A stretch of DNA of 30,961 nucleotides from a virus. Each line of letters begins with the position of its first letter. Within the stretch, counting starts at the first letter, position 1. The position numbers and the translations under genes were made by a program. The stretch lies in IMG/VR virus record IMGVR_UViG_3300038428_000729, positions 1 to 30,961 of that record. One strand, 5' to 3'. Below the pieces are notes generated by a model. The model did not search any database. It saw nothing but the letters and a program-made list of their open reading frames with translations, and was not told the DNA's origin. Below, piece by piece: positions 15,928 to 24,949 of this stretch.

Positions 15928-17225
15928 ATTTTTCGACAGATCCCATCCGCATGGAAACCTGGTCCATCGACCGGCTGATTCCTTACGCGCGCAATCCGCG
16001 CAAGAACGACAGGGCCGTGGACCGCATGTGCAGTAGTATTCGTGAATTTGGTTTCAAGATTCCGTGTCTGATCCGCAGCGACGGCGAAGTGATTGACGGC
16101 CATCTGCGCCTCAAAGCTGCGCGCAAATTGGGCATTACGGATATTCCGGTCATCCTGTGCGACGAGTGGACCCCAGCGCAAGTCAAGGCGTTCCGTCTGC
16201 TGGTGAACCGGTCGGCGACGTGGGCGGATTGGGACGAGGAGCTGCTGAAGATCGAGTTGCTGGACCTCCAGGGGTCAGACTTCGATCTCAGCCTGACGGG
16301 GTTCGATACGAAGGAGCTCGATGACTTCCTCTTGCAGGACGTCCCGGAGGAAGATGCCGCGCCGCCGCTGCCGGCGATTCCCGTCACCCAGCCCGGCGAT
16401 CTGTGGCTTTGTGGTTCGCACCGGGTACTCTGCGGGGACGCGACCGACGCGGCGGTCGTGTCACGGCTTCTGGGCGAACACAAGCCGTTCTTGCTGGTGA
16501 CCGATCCTCCCTACGGGATTGAACTGGATTCCGAGTGGCGGGACCGGGCCGGGCTGAACGGCTGCGGAGCTGCCGAGCCCAGCTATTTGAAACAGCGAAC
16601 TAAGGGGCATCGGGAAACCAGTATCTCCGGCGACACGCGCGCCGACTGGTCCGAGGCATTTGCGTTGGTTCCCAGTCTGGAAGTGGGCTATGTCTGGCAC
16701 GCCTCGACGTTCACCCGCGAGGTCCTCAATGGCTTGCTTAAGATCGGCTTCCTGCACCACCAGCAGATCATCTGGGACAAGGGGCGCACGGTGCTCACCA
16801 GAACGCATTACTGGTTCCAGCATGAGCCGTGCTGGTACGTGCGCAAGAAGAACGCTCCCTGGTACGGGAAGGCCGGGGAGAACTCGACGATCTGGGCGTC
16901 GCCCTCGCCGAAGTTCATCATGGGTGGATCGGAGGAGGAGAAATTCGATCATCCGACGCAGAAACCGGTCGATTTGATGAGGCGACCGATCCTGAACCAC
17001 ACCAAGCCTGGCGAATTGGTATATGAGCCGTTTCTGGGCAGCGGCACCACGCTCGCGGCGGCGGAAGTGACGCAGCGGGTCTGTTACGGACTGGAACTCG
17101 ATCCCAAGTATGCCGACGTGGTGGTCCAGCGCTGGCAAGGGCTGACCGGGAAGCAAGCCACATTGGAAGGCGACGGCCGCACGTTTGACGCCGTGGCACA
17201 GGAGCGGGTAAGGATGGCCGCATGA
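15924..17225 (+). CDS. ParB-like domain fused to DNA methyltransferase, unit B
   Basis: This 433-aa protein is a homologue of the 6156-7586 product with the same architecture: ParB-like domain (IPYARNPRKND, DGEVIDGHLRLKAARKLG) and beta-class methyltransferase (TDPPYG, HPTQKP, FLGSGTT). The two differ at many positions spread over their length, much more than the Ku and recombinase pairs. This copy lacks the basic C-terminal extension of copy A. It would methylate adenine or cytosine in a sequence chosen by its own target recognition region; no nuclease partner is seen. AAAAAGGAAGATATC precedes the ATG, which also overlaps the stop of the 49-residue frame. It ends the plus-strand operon of unit B. 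Confidence 0.92.
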   Translation: MNFSTDPIRMETWSIDRLIPYARNPRKNDRAVDRMCSSIREFGFKIPCLIRSDGEVIDGHLRLKAARKLGITDIPVILCDEWTPAQVKAFRLLVNRSATWADWDEELLKIELLDLQGSDFDLSLTGFDTKELDDFLLQDVPEEDAAPPLPAIPVTQPGDLWLCGSHRVLCGDATDAAVVSRLLGEHKPFLLVTDPPYGIELDSEWRDRAGLNGCGAAEPSYLKQRTKGHRETSISGDTRADWSEAFALVPSLEVGYVWHASTFTREVLNGLLKIGFLHHQQIIWDKGRTVLTRTHYWFQHEPCWYVRKKNAPWYGKAGENSTIWASPSPKFIMGGSEEEKFDHPTQKPVDLMRRPILNHTKPGELVYEPFLGSGTTLAAAEVTQRVCYGLELDPKYADVVVQRWQGLTGKQATLEGDGRTFDAVAQERVRMAA

Positions 17226-17300
17226 AGGGCCTGACGAAAGAGGCCGCTGGAGTTGGCATCCGGCGGCCGCGATGCGTTTCCGGGCCACGCTCGCAGAATC

Positions 17301-17689
17301 TCAACGGTCCGCGATCTTCTGAAACAGGCGCCGCTGCTCGTCCCAGTCGATCCGGCTGACGATGCACCGCAGGTTTCGCTCATTGAGGCCCTGGACCAGC
17401 GGCAGGAAGAGGATTTGTTCCTGAATCTCCGGAGCCAGGTCGAGCAGCTTCATGATCTGGGTCATACGGGCCCGTGTCACCCCGCCGAGGCGGGCCAGTT
17501 CCGCATAATCGCGAATGGTTCCATCCCGCAACAGTCCCTCAAACCGAATCGCGAGCGCCATCAGCCGGGCGATCCGGGGAATCGGACCGTCAGCCGCTTC
17601 GCCATGGAGAGGCTGTCGATCGCAGCCGGCTTGGTTTTCCCGCCGGCTCTGTCTGAAGTCCAGCGCGTAGGTGACCTCCTGGTGGCCGC

Positions 17690-17693
<4 letters not shown>
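17301..17693 (-). CDS. KorB-like HTH protein, unit B
   Basis: The 130-aa protein begins MSGHQEVTYALDF and contains the helix-turn-helix core ALAIRFEGLLRDGTIRDYAE, TRARMTQIMKLLDLAPEIQ. It ends RIDWDEQRRLFQKIADR, which looks like the natural C-terminus because the relic at 7860 ends at a similar point. ATG at 17693 overlaps the recombinase TGA. A DNA-binding accessory or regulatory role next to the recombinase is likely from context. The 3' end coincides with the end of the long direct repeat. Confidence 0.78.
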
Positions 17694-18950
<1,257 letters not shown>

Positions 18951-18964
<14 letters not shown>

Positions 18965-19481
18965 GCCGCCGCTCCTTCCGCTGCCCGCCCGCGGGACGCG
19001 TCAGCCCGAAGAATGCCAGACCGTTCCAGCGGGTACCCGTGACCGCCACGGCGATCGCGCTCAGCGAGGGATAATGCCGGTTCTCATAGCGGAATCCTTC
19101 CGCCAGGACCTCGACCAGAATGTTCCGTCCTTTCCATTTCCGGCTGAGCAACGCACCCGGCAAGGGCAGGCGGCTATCCGGTTCCCGGCGATTCCGGTTC
19201 CCGCGAGTCGTCCGGACGGGTTCGCCGCCCACGGTAAAGAAGTCGCGGGGCGCCACCATTCGCAAGTCAGCATCTCTCGCGATCTGCTGCGCCCGCGTGC
19301 GAGCCCGTCCGGAGAGATCTCCTTCGGCCAAGGCCTGCAAACGCCAGGCGATCCGCCGAAAAAGATGTTCCCGGTGCCGGGATCGCGCTTCTTCCTGAAA
19401 TACTTCCCGGTACTTCCCGCGCAGAGCCGCCAAACTCGCTCTGCGCAGGTTCTCCATTTCCATCAATACGGTCGTGTCCAT
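18951..19481 (-). CDS. DUF2924 protein, unit B
   Basis: This is the counterpart of the 10188-10715 gene (176 aa), with REHLFRRIAWRLQALAEGDL, LPGALLSRKWKGRNILVEVL and YPSLSAIAVAVTGTRW. The ATG at 19481 has GAGAGGAAAAGAAC before it and fixes the start for both copies. The C-terminal residues differ from copy A (PAGGQRKERRHAEK), where the reading overlaps the recombinase start. Function is unknown; it is a constant companion of the recombinase. Confidence 0.85.
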
Positions 19482-19513
19482 GTTCTTTTCCTCTCCGTGG
19501 CCGTCGTATCGGT

Positions 19514-20359
19514 CTAACTGGCGATCGCCTTCCGGGTGCGCTTGGGGGCCGGGGCCGCCTGTGGTGGCTGCTGGGCGACCAGAACGGGCTTCTTCGCCCG
19601 GGCCAGACTGGCCTTGAGCGCCTCCAGGATATCGGTCACCGGGGGAGGTGCCCACATGATCGCTCCCGGTTGCTTCCGCTCTTCGCCCCGGATCTTGGCA
19701 TCAATCAAGGCCCGCACACTCTCGCGGTAGTTATCCTTATAATTAGCCGGCTCGAAGTGGGCGGCCAAGGACTCCACCAGCAGACGGGCCAGTTCCAGTT
19801 CCTGGGGTGTGACCCACTCAGTCTCGGTGCGGAATTCGTCCAGCGCACGGATTTCGTCGCGGTAGAACAGCGTGTGGAGCATCAGTCCGAATCGGCCTGG
19901 CCGCAGCAGGACCAGGTGTTCGCGATTATGCATGGTCAACTGGGCGAGGGCCGCTTGGCCGGTGCGCCGCAGCGCTTCGTAGAGTAGCGTGTAGGGCTTC
20001 TCGCCGGCCCGTTCCGGGGCTACATAATAGGATGCGTCGAGATAGACCGGATCGACCTCCGCTTCGGGTACGAACTCCAGCACCTCCATCACGCGGGAAC
20101 TGCGCGGCGTGATCTGCTCCAGTTCAGCCTCCTCGACGACCACGTAGCGGTCCTTTTCGTACTCGTAGCCTTTGACCAGTTCGTTGCGCGCGACCGGCTG
20201 GTCTTCGGCCTGGCAGTACAGAACCTGTTTGACGCGCGAGTGATCGCACTGGTGGAGCTGATTGAAACTGACCGCTTGGGAGCGCGCGGCGGCGTGGAGC
20301 TTAACCGGAATCGCCACCAGGCCGAACGCGATGTGACCCTTCCAGATGCTGTTCGCCAT
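19514..20359 (-). CDS. ku: Ku DNA end-binding protein, unit B
   Basis: The 281-aa protein is nearly identical to the unit A Ku through the DNA-binding core. It differs mainly in the last 70 residues (LIDAKIRGEERKQPGAIMW; PVLVAQQPPQAAPAPKRTRK), where the basic tail lies. Tail changes in bacterial Ku affect DNA threading and LigD contact, so the two could differ in activity. Both frames are intact, which suggests selection on both or a recent copying event. The start codon follows the DUF3489 stop by two bases. Confidence 0.96.
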   Translation of the reverse strand: MANSIWKGHIAFGLVAIPVKLHAAARSQAVSFNQLHQCDHSRVKQVLYCQAEDQPVARNELVKGYEYEKDRYVVVEEAELEQITPRSSRVMEVLEFVPEAEVDPVYLDASYYVAPERAGEKPYTLLYEALRRTGQAALAQLTMHNREHLVLLRPGRFGLMLHTLFYRDEIRALDEFRTETEWVTPQELELARLLVESLAAHFEPANYKDNYRESVRALIDAKIRGEERKQPGAIMWAPPPVTDILEALKASLARAKKPVLVAQQPPQAAPAPKRTRKAIAS

Positions 20360-20361
20360 GG

Positions 20362-20982
20362 CTATGCCTCCCCTCTGGCGATGCTGTACACGCGGGCGCC
20401 GTCTGTGCGCTTGGTGGAAGTCACGGTAAGTCCCATCTTCTTTCCCAAGGTTCCGCTGATGAACCCACGGACGCTGTGGGCCTGCCAGGATGTGGCTTGC
20501 ATGATCTCGCTGATTGTGGCGCCCTTGGTCCGTTGGACCAGGGCCAGGACCGCGGCAGTCTTGCTGCCCTGACGTGCATCGACAGGCTTCGGCTTGGTGG
20601 CTTTCCTGGGCGCTTTGGTTGCCTTCTTCGCTCTGGTTGCCTTCTTGGTCGACTGGGGCTTAGAGGGCGCAACACGGCGCGCCGGTTTGGCAGACGGGGC
20701 CTTCGTGGGGACCTGCGGCTTGGGGTTTTCGCCCAGCGCCTGGATACGATTCCAGATCCGCCCGGCTGCCGCTTGGGCGCTCTTGAAACTCTTAACCGGC
20801 TCGACACCGGGCAGACTGTTCCAGATTTCTACCAATCGTTCGGCCGGCCACGTGGCGGCCAGTTCAACGAGTTGCTTCTGGCTGGTAAAGGGTTGGGAGC
20901 CGGCACCCACGGCTGCTTCGGCGTGGTCCGGCGTCGGGAACGCGGTGATGTTGTTGTCGTTGTCGATAGTGAACGTTTTCAT
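20362..20982 (-). CDS. DUF3489 protein with C-terminal winged-helix, unit B
   Basis: This is the counterpart of the 11599-12219 gene, with the same layout: MKTFTIDNDNNITAF N-terminus, Lys/Ala/Pro-rich linker, and the DUF3489 domain (SKTAAVLALVQRTKGATISEI, SWQAHSVRGFISGTLGKKMG). Differences lie mainly in the N-terminal helical region and linker, and the DNA-binding end is nearly unchanged. It is the first gene of the unit B minus operon, behind the palindrome at 21000-21015. Confidence 0.88.
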   Translation of the reverse strand: MKTFTIDNDNNITAFPTPDHAEAAVGAGSQPFTSQKQLVELAATWPAERLVEIWNSLPGVEPVKSFKSAQAAAGRIWNRIQALGENPKPQVPTKAPSAKPARRVAPSKPQSTKKATRAKKATKAPRKATKPKPVDARQGSKTAAVLALVQRTKGATISEIMQATSWQAHSVRGFISGTLGKKMGLTVTSTKRTDGARVYSIARGEA

Positions 20983-20999
20983 GTAAGTGGCTCTCTTTC

Positions 21000-21015
21000 T
21001 CACGGTTTACCGTGA
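21000..21015. promoter_or_regulatory. Palindrome upstream of the DUF3489-Ku operon, unit B
   Basis: TCACGG-TTTA-CCGTGA keeps both 6-bp arms of the unit A palindrome, with one changed base in the centre. It sits at the same distance from the DUF3489 start. Confidence 0.5.
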
Positions 21016-21313
21016 CGCTCACATTCATGGCTCTGTTCGCGGAGACAAGCAAGTCAATTCTGCTTGCAACGGGAGGGCGATGGAAACACGATGGGCCGAG
21101 TAGAAGGCCGAGAAATGTCAGAGAGTCTCAGCCTGTCAACCGGAAGGCTCTGAGTTCGAGTTCTATTTGCCGAGCCACACCTTTCCGCTACGAAATTCTG
21201 GACACCTCTGGTTGACAGACCATTCGCGTCTCTCGCGAAAATGGCCAATATTTCGCGGACTTGGCTCGCTCATGGAGAATGGCGCGGCCTTGCGCGTGGC
21301 TGCATTCATGTTT

Positions 21314-21625
21314 TCAGCGTAACCGAAGCGTGCGAGAACTCACGGCCGCAAAGTCGGAAAGGTTGAGGAAACGTGGGTCCTGCCTCGCCTCGGGCCATGC
21401 TTGCGCTACCCGCGCGAGCAGCTTTTCGAGATGGCCTTTATAAAACCTCTGGTTCCGGTTAACGACCCTGTCGAGCAGCTTGAGCGTTGCTTGCGGGAAT
21501 TGTTCGGGAGCCTTCGACCGCGCTATCGCGAAAATCGCACTCTCAGCCCGATCCAGAGTTGGCAGTCTGGATGCAACGAGGTCGACGGCTTCAGCAAGAG
21601 CCTCACCAGCCGACAGGGCCGCCAT
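21314..21625 (-). CDS. Uncertain helical fragment (103 aa)
   Basis: The frame encodes a helical, well-mixed sequence (LPTLDRAESAIFAIARSKAP; TLKLLDRVVNRNQRFYKGHL; PEARQDPRFLNL). The rhythm resembles the C-terminal helical repeats of large STAND or SIR2-type ATPase proteins, but that is only an impression. No ribosome binding site is seen, and the region upstream is a relic of another gene. It is probably the surviving end of a larger protein. Confidence 0.35.
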   Translation of the reverse strand: MAALSAGEALAEAVDLVASRLPTLDRAESAIFAIARSKAPEQFPQATLKLLDRVVNRNQRFYKGHLEKLLARVAQAWPEARQDPRFLNLSDFAAVSSRTLRLR

Positions 21626-21693
21626 GATCAGGTTATGTGCCGTCCCCTTGTCTTTGAGCGCTTCATCCGGTTGCCAGCATGCCTCGAGCCTTG

Positions 21694-21811
21694 ACCTCCG
21701 CCGTCAACGCGCCGCCCTGGCTCAATGGGGAACAGCAACTCCACCGATTCGCCCGGCTGAATGCCGCCGAAACCGGGCGGCCTGGGCAGCGTCAGTTTCG
21801 GCTCCATACCT
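21694..21811 (-). pseudogene. Fragment of a third copy of the exported-protein gene
   Basis: The stretch reads GMEPKLTLPRPPGFGGIQPG and ESVELLFP on the minus strand and closely matches parts of the two exported paralogues (about 24149-24265 and 27521-27637). An extra G in the run after LLFP breaks the frame. Only about 118 bp survive, abutted on both sides by unrelated sequence, so this is a short gene-conversion or deletion scar. Confidence 0.75.
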
Positions 21812-21856
21812 AAAAACTTGACACTTCCAGAAAGAACCCAGTTAGACTCAGACGCC

Positions 21857-22606
21857 CTAGTTGCCGTGTCTTCTTGGATCCCAGACATCATGGACTCTCC
21901 AAGAATCAGCAGGACTGTCGGGCGACGGGAACTCCTCATGGAGATAAACCCAGCCGGAAGCAACGCCGCGATTCCCTTGAGCCGACGCAACTGATGCTTC
22001 ACTAACGAGATTCAGTGTCTGCCTGACCGTGACAGCATCAGCCTGAAACGTAATTCCCGGTGCCTTGTCGGAAAGACCTGGACCGATCTGGCACCCTGGC
22101 GCCTTTCCACGGTCTAATGCTGCCCTAAGCTCAGGGATGTATCGAGCGGGATTGCCAATGAAGTTGCTTGGGGAAACGTCGACCAGACTCAACCTTGATA
22201 TACCCACGTTCAAGAGGTCGTCCGGGTTGCTTCCGGCCGTGTCCGGGAGGAAGTTGATCATATGGGGCGTCACGGCCTCAAATGTGTAGGTCGGAACGGC
22301 TTGGACAACCGCCGTCAGCGCCGCGCGCAAGGTTGAGCCGCCAGGGATACGAGCGGTGACAAGCGGCTCCTTCCCCTCTTCCGTGAAGACCTCGACCCCA
22401 AAGAGAACCAAGTTCCCCTTGACGGCATTGGCCCTAACGCCGATCATCCCAAGGGCCCCCGTTAGGGGAACCTTCTCCAACTGGAGGGGAAAAACGTCAA
22501 GCCGAACTTGATCAAGGTCCAGGACGGTGCCGGTATCCGCCGCCCAGCCGATAGCCAACAGGCTTAATGCACCTGCGACGAAGATGAACCGACATGAATG
22601 GGTCAT
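21857..22606 (-). CDS. Exported protein with STN-like domain (249 aa)
   Basis: The signal peptide is MTHSCRFIFVAGALSLLAIG, ending near WAA-D. The following region has LEKVPLTGALGMIGVRANAV and GGSTLRAALTAVVQAVPTYTF with VTPHMINFLP, the strand-helix-strand pattern of short N-terminal domains of secretins and TonB receptors (STN). The middle has SPSNFIGNPARYIPELRAAL, and the C-terminal 30 residues look drifted. It would act in the periplasm as a binding or adaptor domain; the exact role is unknown. It begins 21 bp after the exported paralogue at 22628-24496 and is likely co-transcribed with it. No family name is claimed beyond the STN-like pattern. Confidence 0.65.
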   Translation of the reverse strand: MTHSCRFIFVAGALSLLAIGWAADTGTVLDLDQVRLDVFPLQLEKVPLTGALGMIGVRANAVKGNLVLFGVEVFTEEGKEPLVTARIPGGSTLRAALTAVVQAVPTYTFEAVTPHMINFLPDTAGSNPDDLLNVGISRLSLVDVSPSNFIGNPARYIPELRAALDRGKAPGCQIGPGLSDKAPGITFQADAVTVRQTLNLVSEASVASAQGNRGVASGWVYLHEEFPSPDSPADSWRVHDVWDPRRHGN

Positions 22607-22627
22607 AGCTAGCCTCGCATTGGGGTC

Positions 22628-24496
22628 TTAGTTGTTTTTTACGGTGGCAGTCGTACAGGTCGTCGTAATCGTCGCGGAAAAAATATTGTAACCGTTAACC
22701 GAAATTGTTTGGGCGGCTACGCTCGTGCAGCCGGGGCCACCATTCTCACAGCAGCTGTCGCACTTTCCGTAGGTGTCGGTGATATCGGTGACTGAACCCG
22801 TGCCGGTCGTCACACCTTTTCCCGCACAGTTGTTGCTGGTCAGGTTGATCGATTCTGTGACCGTGGCATCATTGATCCCGTAATCCTGGAAGTAGGTTGT
22901 AAACTGGTCGTACACGTGGTAGTCCCTCTGGAACTGATTTTCACTGTATGTGCAGCTAGTACCGGCCTGCACGTTGCACCCGCTTACCGGGTTCGTTAGG
23001 CACGGCAAGGTGCATGGGATTGAGGCGATCGGGGTTACGTCTTGTGCTACATACAAACTCGTTGGCTTGTGAACTGTGATCGCTCCGGACTTGGCAGTGG
23101 CGGGCTGCCCGTTCACGGTGTAAGTAACCTGTATCGTCGTATCACCCAGGGCGCTGCTCGCGTTAGCCGATGTGTAGCTGGTACCCGACCCGTCCTGGGT
23201 TGGGGTCAGGGTAATGGTATTCTTGTTTGTGCTCCAACTGAAGGACCCACCGGTCGGCTGTGCGGTAGTTGTGCAACTTCCCGTCACTGTAGATTTGGGT
23301 GCCGTCGAGCCAAGCGAAAGATCCGTGGTATCGCAGCTAATGGTCACCTGGGTATCCGCGCAGGATTCACTGTCTTCCGCCACCATATTCGTCTTGCTGA
23401 CGAGCGTTGTTGCAGCTTGGCTCCCCGCGATCGTACATCCTAATGTGGGTATGTAGGAATAGCTTAACCCCGTGATCGTCGCCGAGGATGCCGAGGAACT
23501 CGCAGTTGTGAAGAACGCAGGAGTGCACGTGGGCACAGAAATCGCACCGGGCGGACCGCTGACACCGCAGGCGCCGGTCGCGGCAACGGACAGCGTGCCG
23601 GCTTTAGACGTCGAAGATCCCTGCCTGATTCCTCCGCCGCGAAGTATATCAGCATACCCTGCTACACCCAACGATTGCCCAGGATAGTGGCACGAGAACC
23701 CGTCCATCCTTACCTCGCTCGTGCTCGGCTTCACGTTAGCGTGCCTGCCGTTAGCCACTGCCGTCGGTTCGGCGTAGTTCGCGATCCACCCTGCCCGCTG
23801 TGCATGCCGCTGGAGCGAAGCGGCCCGCTCCTCCACGTACCCCAGCAGCGACGCCCAGTTCGCCGCCGTGGTTTGCGCCAGCAGCGAAGCCAGCGCCCTC
23901 CGCGCCGCCATTCGGCCCGCCACCGTCGCCGCGTCTCCCTGCTCGTTGGGGTCCTGCGGCAGAACCCGAAGCATCTCGGCCCTCTCCCCTTCGCGCTCTG
24001 CCGGGGACCGGTAGTGCGACGGGTCTTCCCGCATCACCAGGGCCCAGCGCTCCCACTCCGATGCATACGCCAGCCGCTGCCGGAACATGGATGCAATCTC
24101 GTTTTCGTCGCCGACCGCCGTGCGGTCTTCCAGGATCACCGCGTTGACCTCCGCTGTCAGCGCGCCGCCCTGATTCAATGGGAACAGCAACTCCACCGAT
24201 TCGCCCGGCTGAATGCCGCCGAAACCGGGCGGCCTGGACAGCGTCAGTTTCGGCTCCATACCTACAGAATAGACGAACTCCTGCGTGTATTGTTGGGAGG
24301 ACGCCAGTAGCCCGCAGCCAGTGACTTTCTGTTGGCCCACGTTCTTGACGACCACCCGCATCTTGGAGGTTGCGGGGTCGGCCGTGATTTTCTGCACCGC
24401 GAGAAAAGCGGACGTGGTTTGCGTCTGTGCCATGGCGGGCATCCCTAACGATCCCGCCGAAGCAACCACCAGGCAAATGATCTGAGATATTCGCAT
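22628..24496 (-). CDS. Exported protein, paralogue 2 (conserved N-terminal half, variable C-terminus)
   Basis: The protein has 622 aa with signal peptide MRISQIICLVVASAGSLG, ending near MAQ. Residues 30-125 are a beta domain (MRVVVKNVGQQKVTGCGLL; GIQPGESVELLFP; ALTAEVNAVILEDRTAVGDE) like CARDB-type adhesion folds. Next comes a helical segment (GRMAARRALASLLAQTTAAN) and a Ser/Thr/Cys-rich stretch. To about residue 385 it is near identical to the 25966-27870 product. The rest is unrelated: an Ig-like region (TTIQVTYTVNGQPATAKSGA) and a Cys-rich end (DTYGKCDSCCENGGPGC). GAGAGGAGCAT precedes the ATG at 24496; the track-length frame upstream is not homologous coding sequence. It is probably secreted or surface-bound; the partner is unknown. 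Confidence 0.8.
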   Translation of the reverse strand: MRISQIICLVVASAGSLGMPAMAQTQTTSAFLAVQKITADPATSKMRVVVKNVGQQKVTGCGLLASSQQYTQEFVYSVGMEPKLTLSRPPGFGGIQPGESVELLFPLNQGGALTAEVNAVILEDRTAVGDENEIASMFRQRLAYASEWERWALVMREDPSHYRSPAEREGERAEMLRVLPQDPNEQGDAATVAGRMAARRALASLLAQTTAANWASLLGYVEERAASLQRHAQRAGWIANYAEPTAVANGRHANVKPSTSEVRMDGFSCHYPGQSLGVAGYADILRGGGIRQGSSTSKAGTLSVAATGACGVSGPPGAISVPTCTPAFFTTASSSASSATITGLSYSYIPTLGCTIAGSQAATTLVSKTNMVAEDSESCADTQVTISCDTTDLSLGSTAPKSTVTGSCTTTAQPTGGSFSWSTNKNTITLTPTQDGSGTSYTSANASSALGDTTIQVTYTVNGQPATAKSGAITVHKPTSLYVAQDVTPIASIPCTLPCLTNPVSGCNVQAGTSCTYSENQFQRDYHVYDQFTTYFQDYGINDATVTESINLTSNNCAGKGVTTGTGSVTDITDTYGKCDSCCENGGPGCTSVAAQTISVNGYNIFSATITTTCTTATVKNN

Positions 24497-24655
24497 ATGC
24501 TCCTCTCGATCGTTCACTTCGCCACTGATCGAACCGATCCGGGCCAGCTGCGTGTGGCCAAGACCCAGCCGCGGCCAAATTCCCCGAACATCGTCGTGGA
24601 TCGATGGGTTCGCCGCTTAGGGCAAGACAAGACAGGTTGGCATCGAGCCTCAGGA

Positions 24656-24817
24656 CTAATCCCCATCAGGGACCTCCTCATAATCCTCGCAATCCCCCTC
24701 GCACATTCCCTCGCAGCCTGACTCGCAGTACACCTCACCGTCGTCGGGCACTCCGATTGACAGGTCTCGCAGGTCGGCCTGGCACTCGAGGTGGCAGTTT
24801 TCAGAAGAAGCGCTCAT
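24656..24817 (-). CDS. Mini Cys-rich protein, deletion derivative (53 aa)
   Basis: The start, MSASSENCH, and the end, EVYCESGCEGMCEGDCEDYE, match the ends of the 298-aa Cys-rich protein (MSGSSENSH and EVYCESGCEGMCEEGCEDYE). Almost all of the repeat region and the Tat signal are missing. A middle piece (ADLRDLSIGVPDD) reads CETCQSEC in another frame, so two small frameshifts have occurred and cancelled out. Without a signal it would stay in the cytoplasm. Its ribosome binding site is weaker than that of the parent gene. It is most likely a decaying duplicate, though a small functional peptide cannot be excluded. Confidence 0.5.
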   Translation of the reverse strand: MSASSENCHLECQADLRDLSIGVPDDGEVYCESGCEGMCEGDCEDYEEVPDGD

Positions 24818-24834
24818 CGTTGCCCCCCGGCTCC

Positions 24835-24940
24835 TCAACCCGCTGTTGCCGACCGCTCCTACCCTGCGCCCACTGGCGGCCCAGGCATTTTCAGGCTGGG
24901 CAGGGAAGCCATTCGCGCCCAGAAGTGCGCCAGACTGAGC
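24835..24940 (-). pseudogene. Relic of the Sel1-like gene 3' end
   Basis: The minus strand reads FWARMASLPSLKMPGPPVGA, a stop, then ERSATAG and a stop. The intact gene at 28948-30003 ends FWARKASLPSLNKPGPPVRA, G, QERSATAG. The in-frame stop and the missing upstream part show it is dead. It marks the left-hand join of the duplicated block: the copy begins inside the Sel1-like gene, just past the TolB-like gene stop at 24950. Confidence 0.8.
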
Positions 24941-24949
24941 GACGACAAG

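Noticed and set aside
21180-21210. GTTCGAGTTC resembling a tRNA T-loop near 21150, as a possible tRNA attachment site
   Set aside because: The flanking bases do not form a five-pair T-stem and no acceptor or anticodon stem could be folded.
23751-24578. 275-aa minus-strand frame rich in Gly/Arg overlapping the exported paralogue
   Set aside because: It is a frame-shifted shadow of the exported protein; the same shadow recurs at 27206-27952 because the genes are duplicates.
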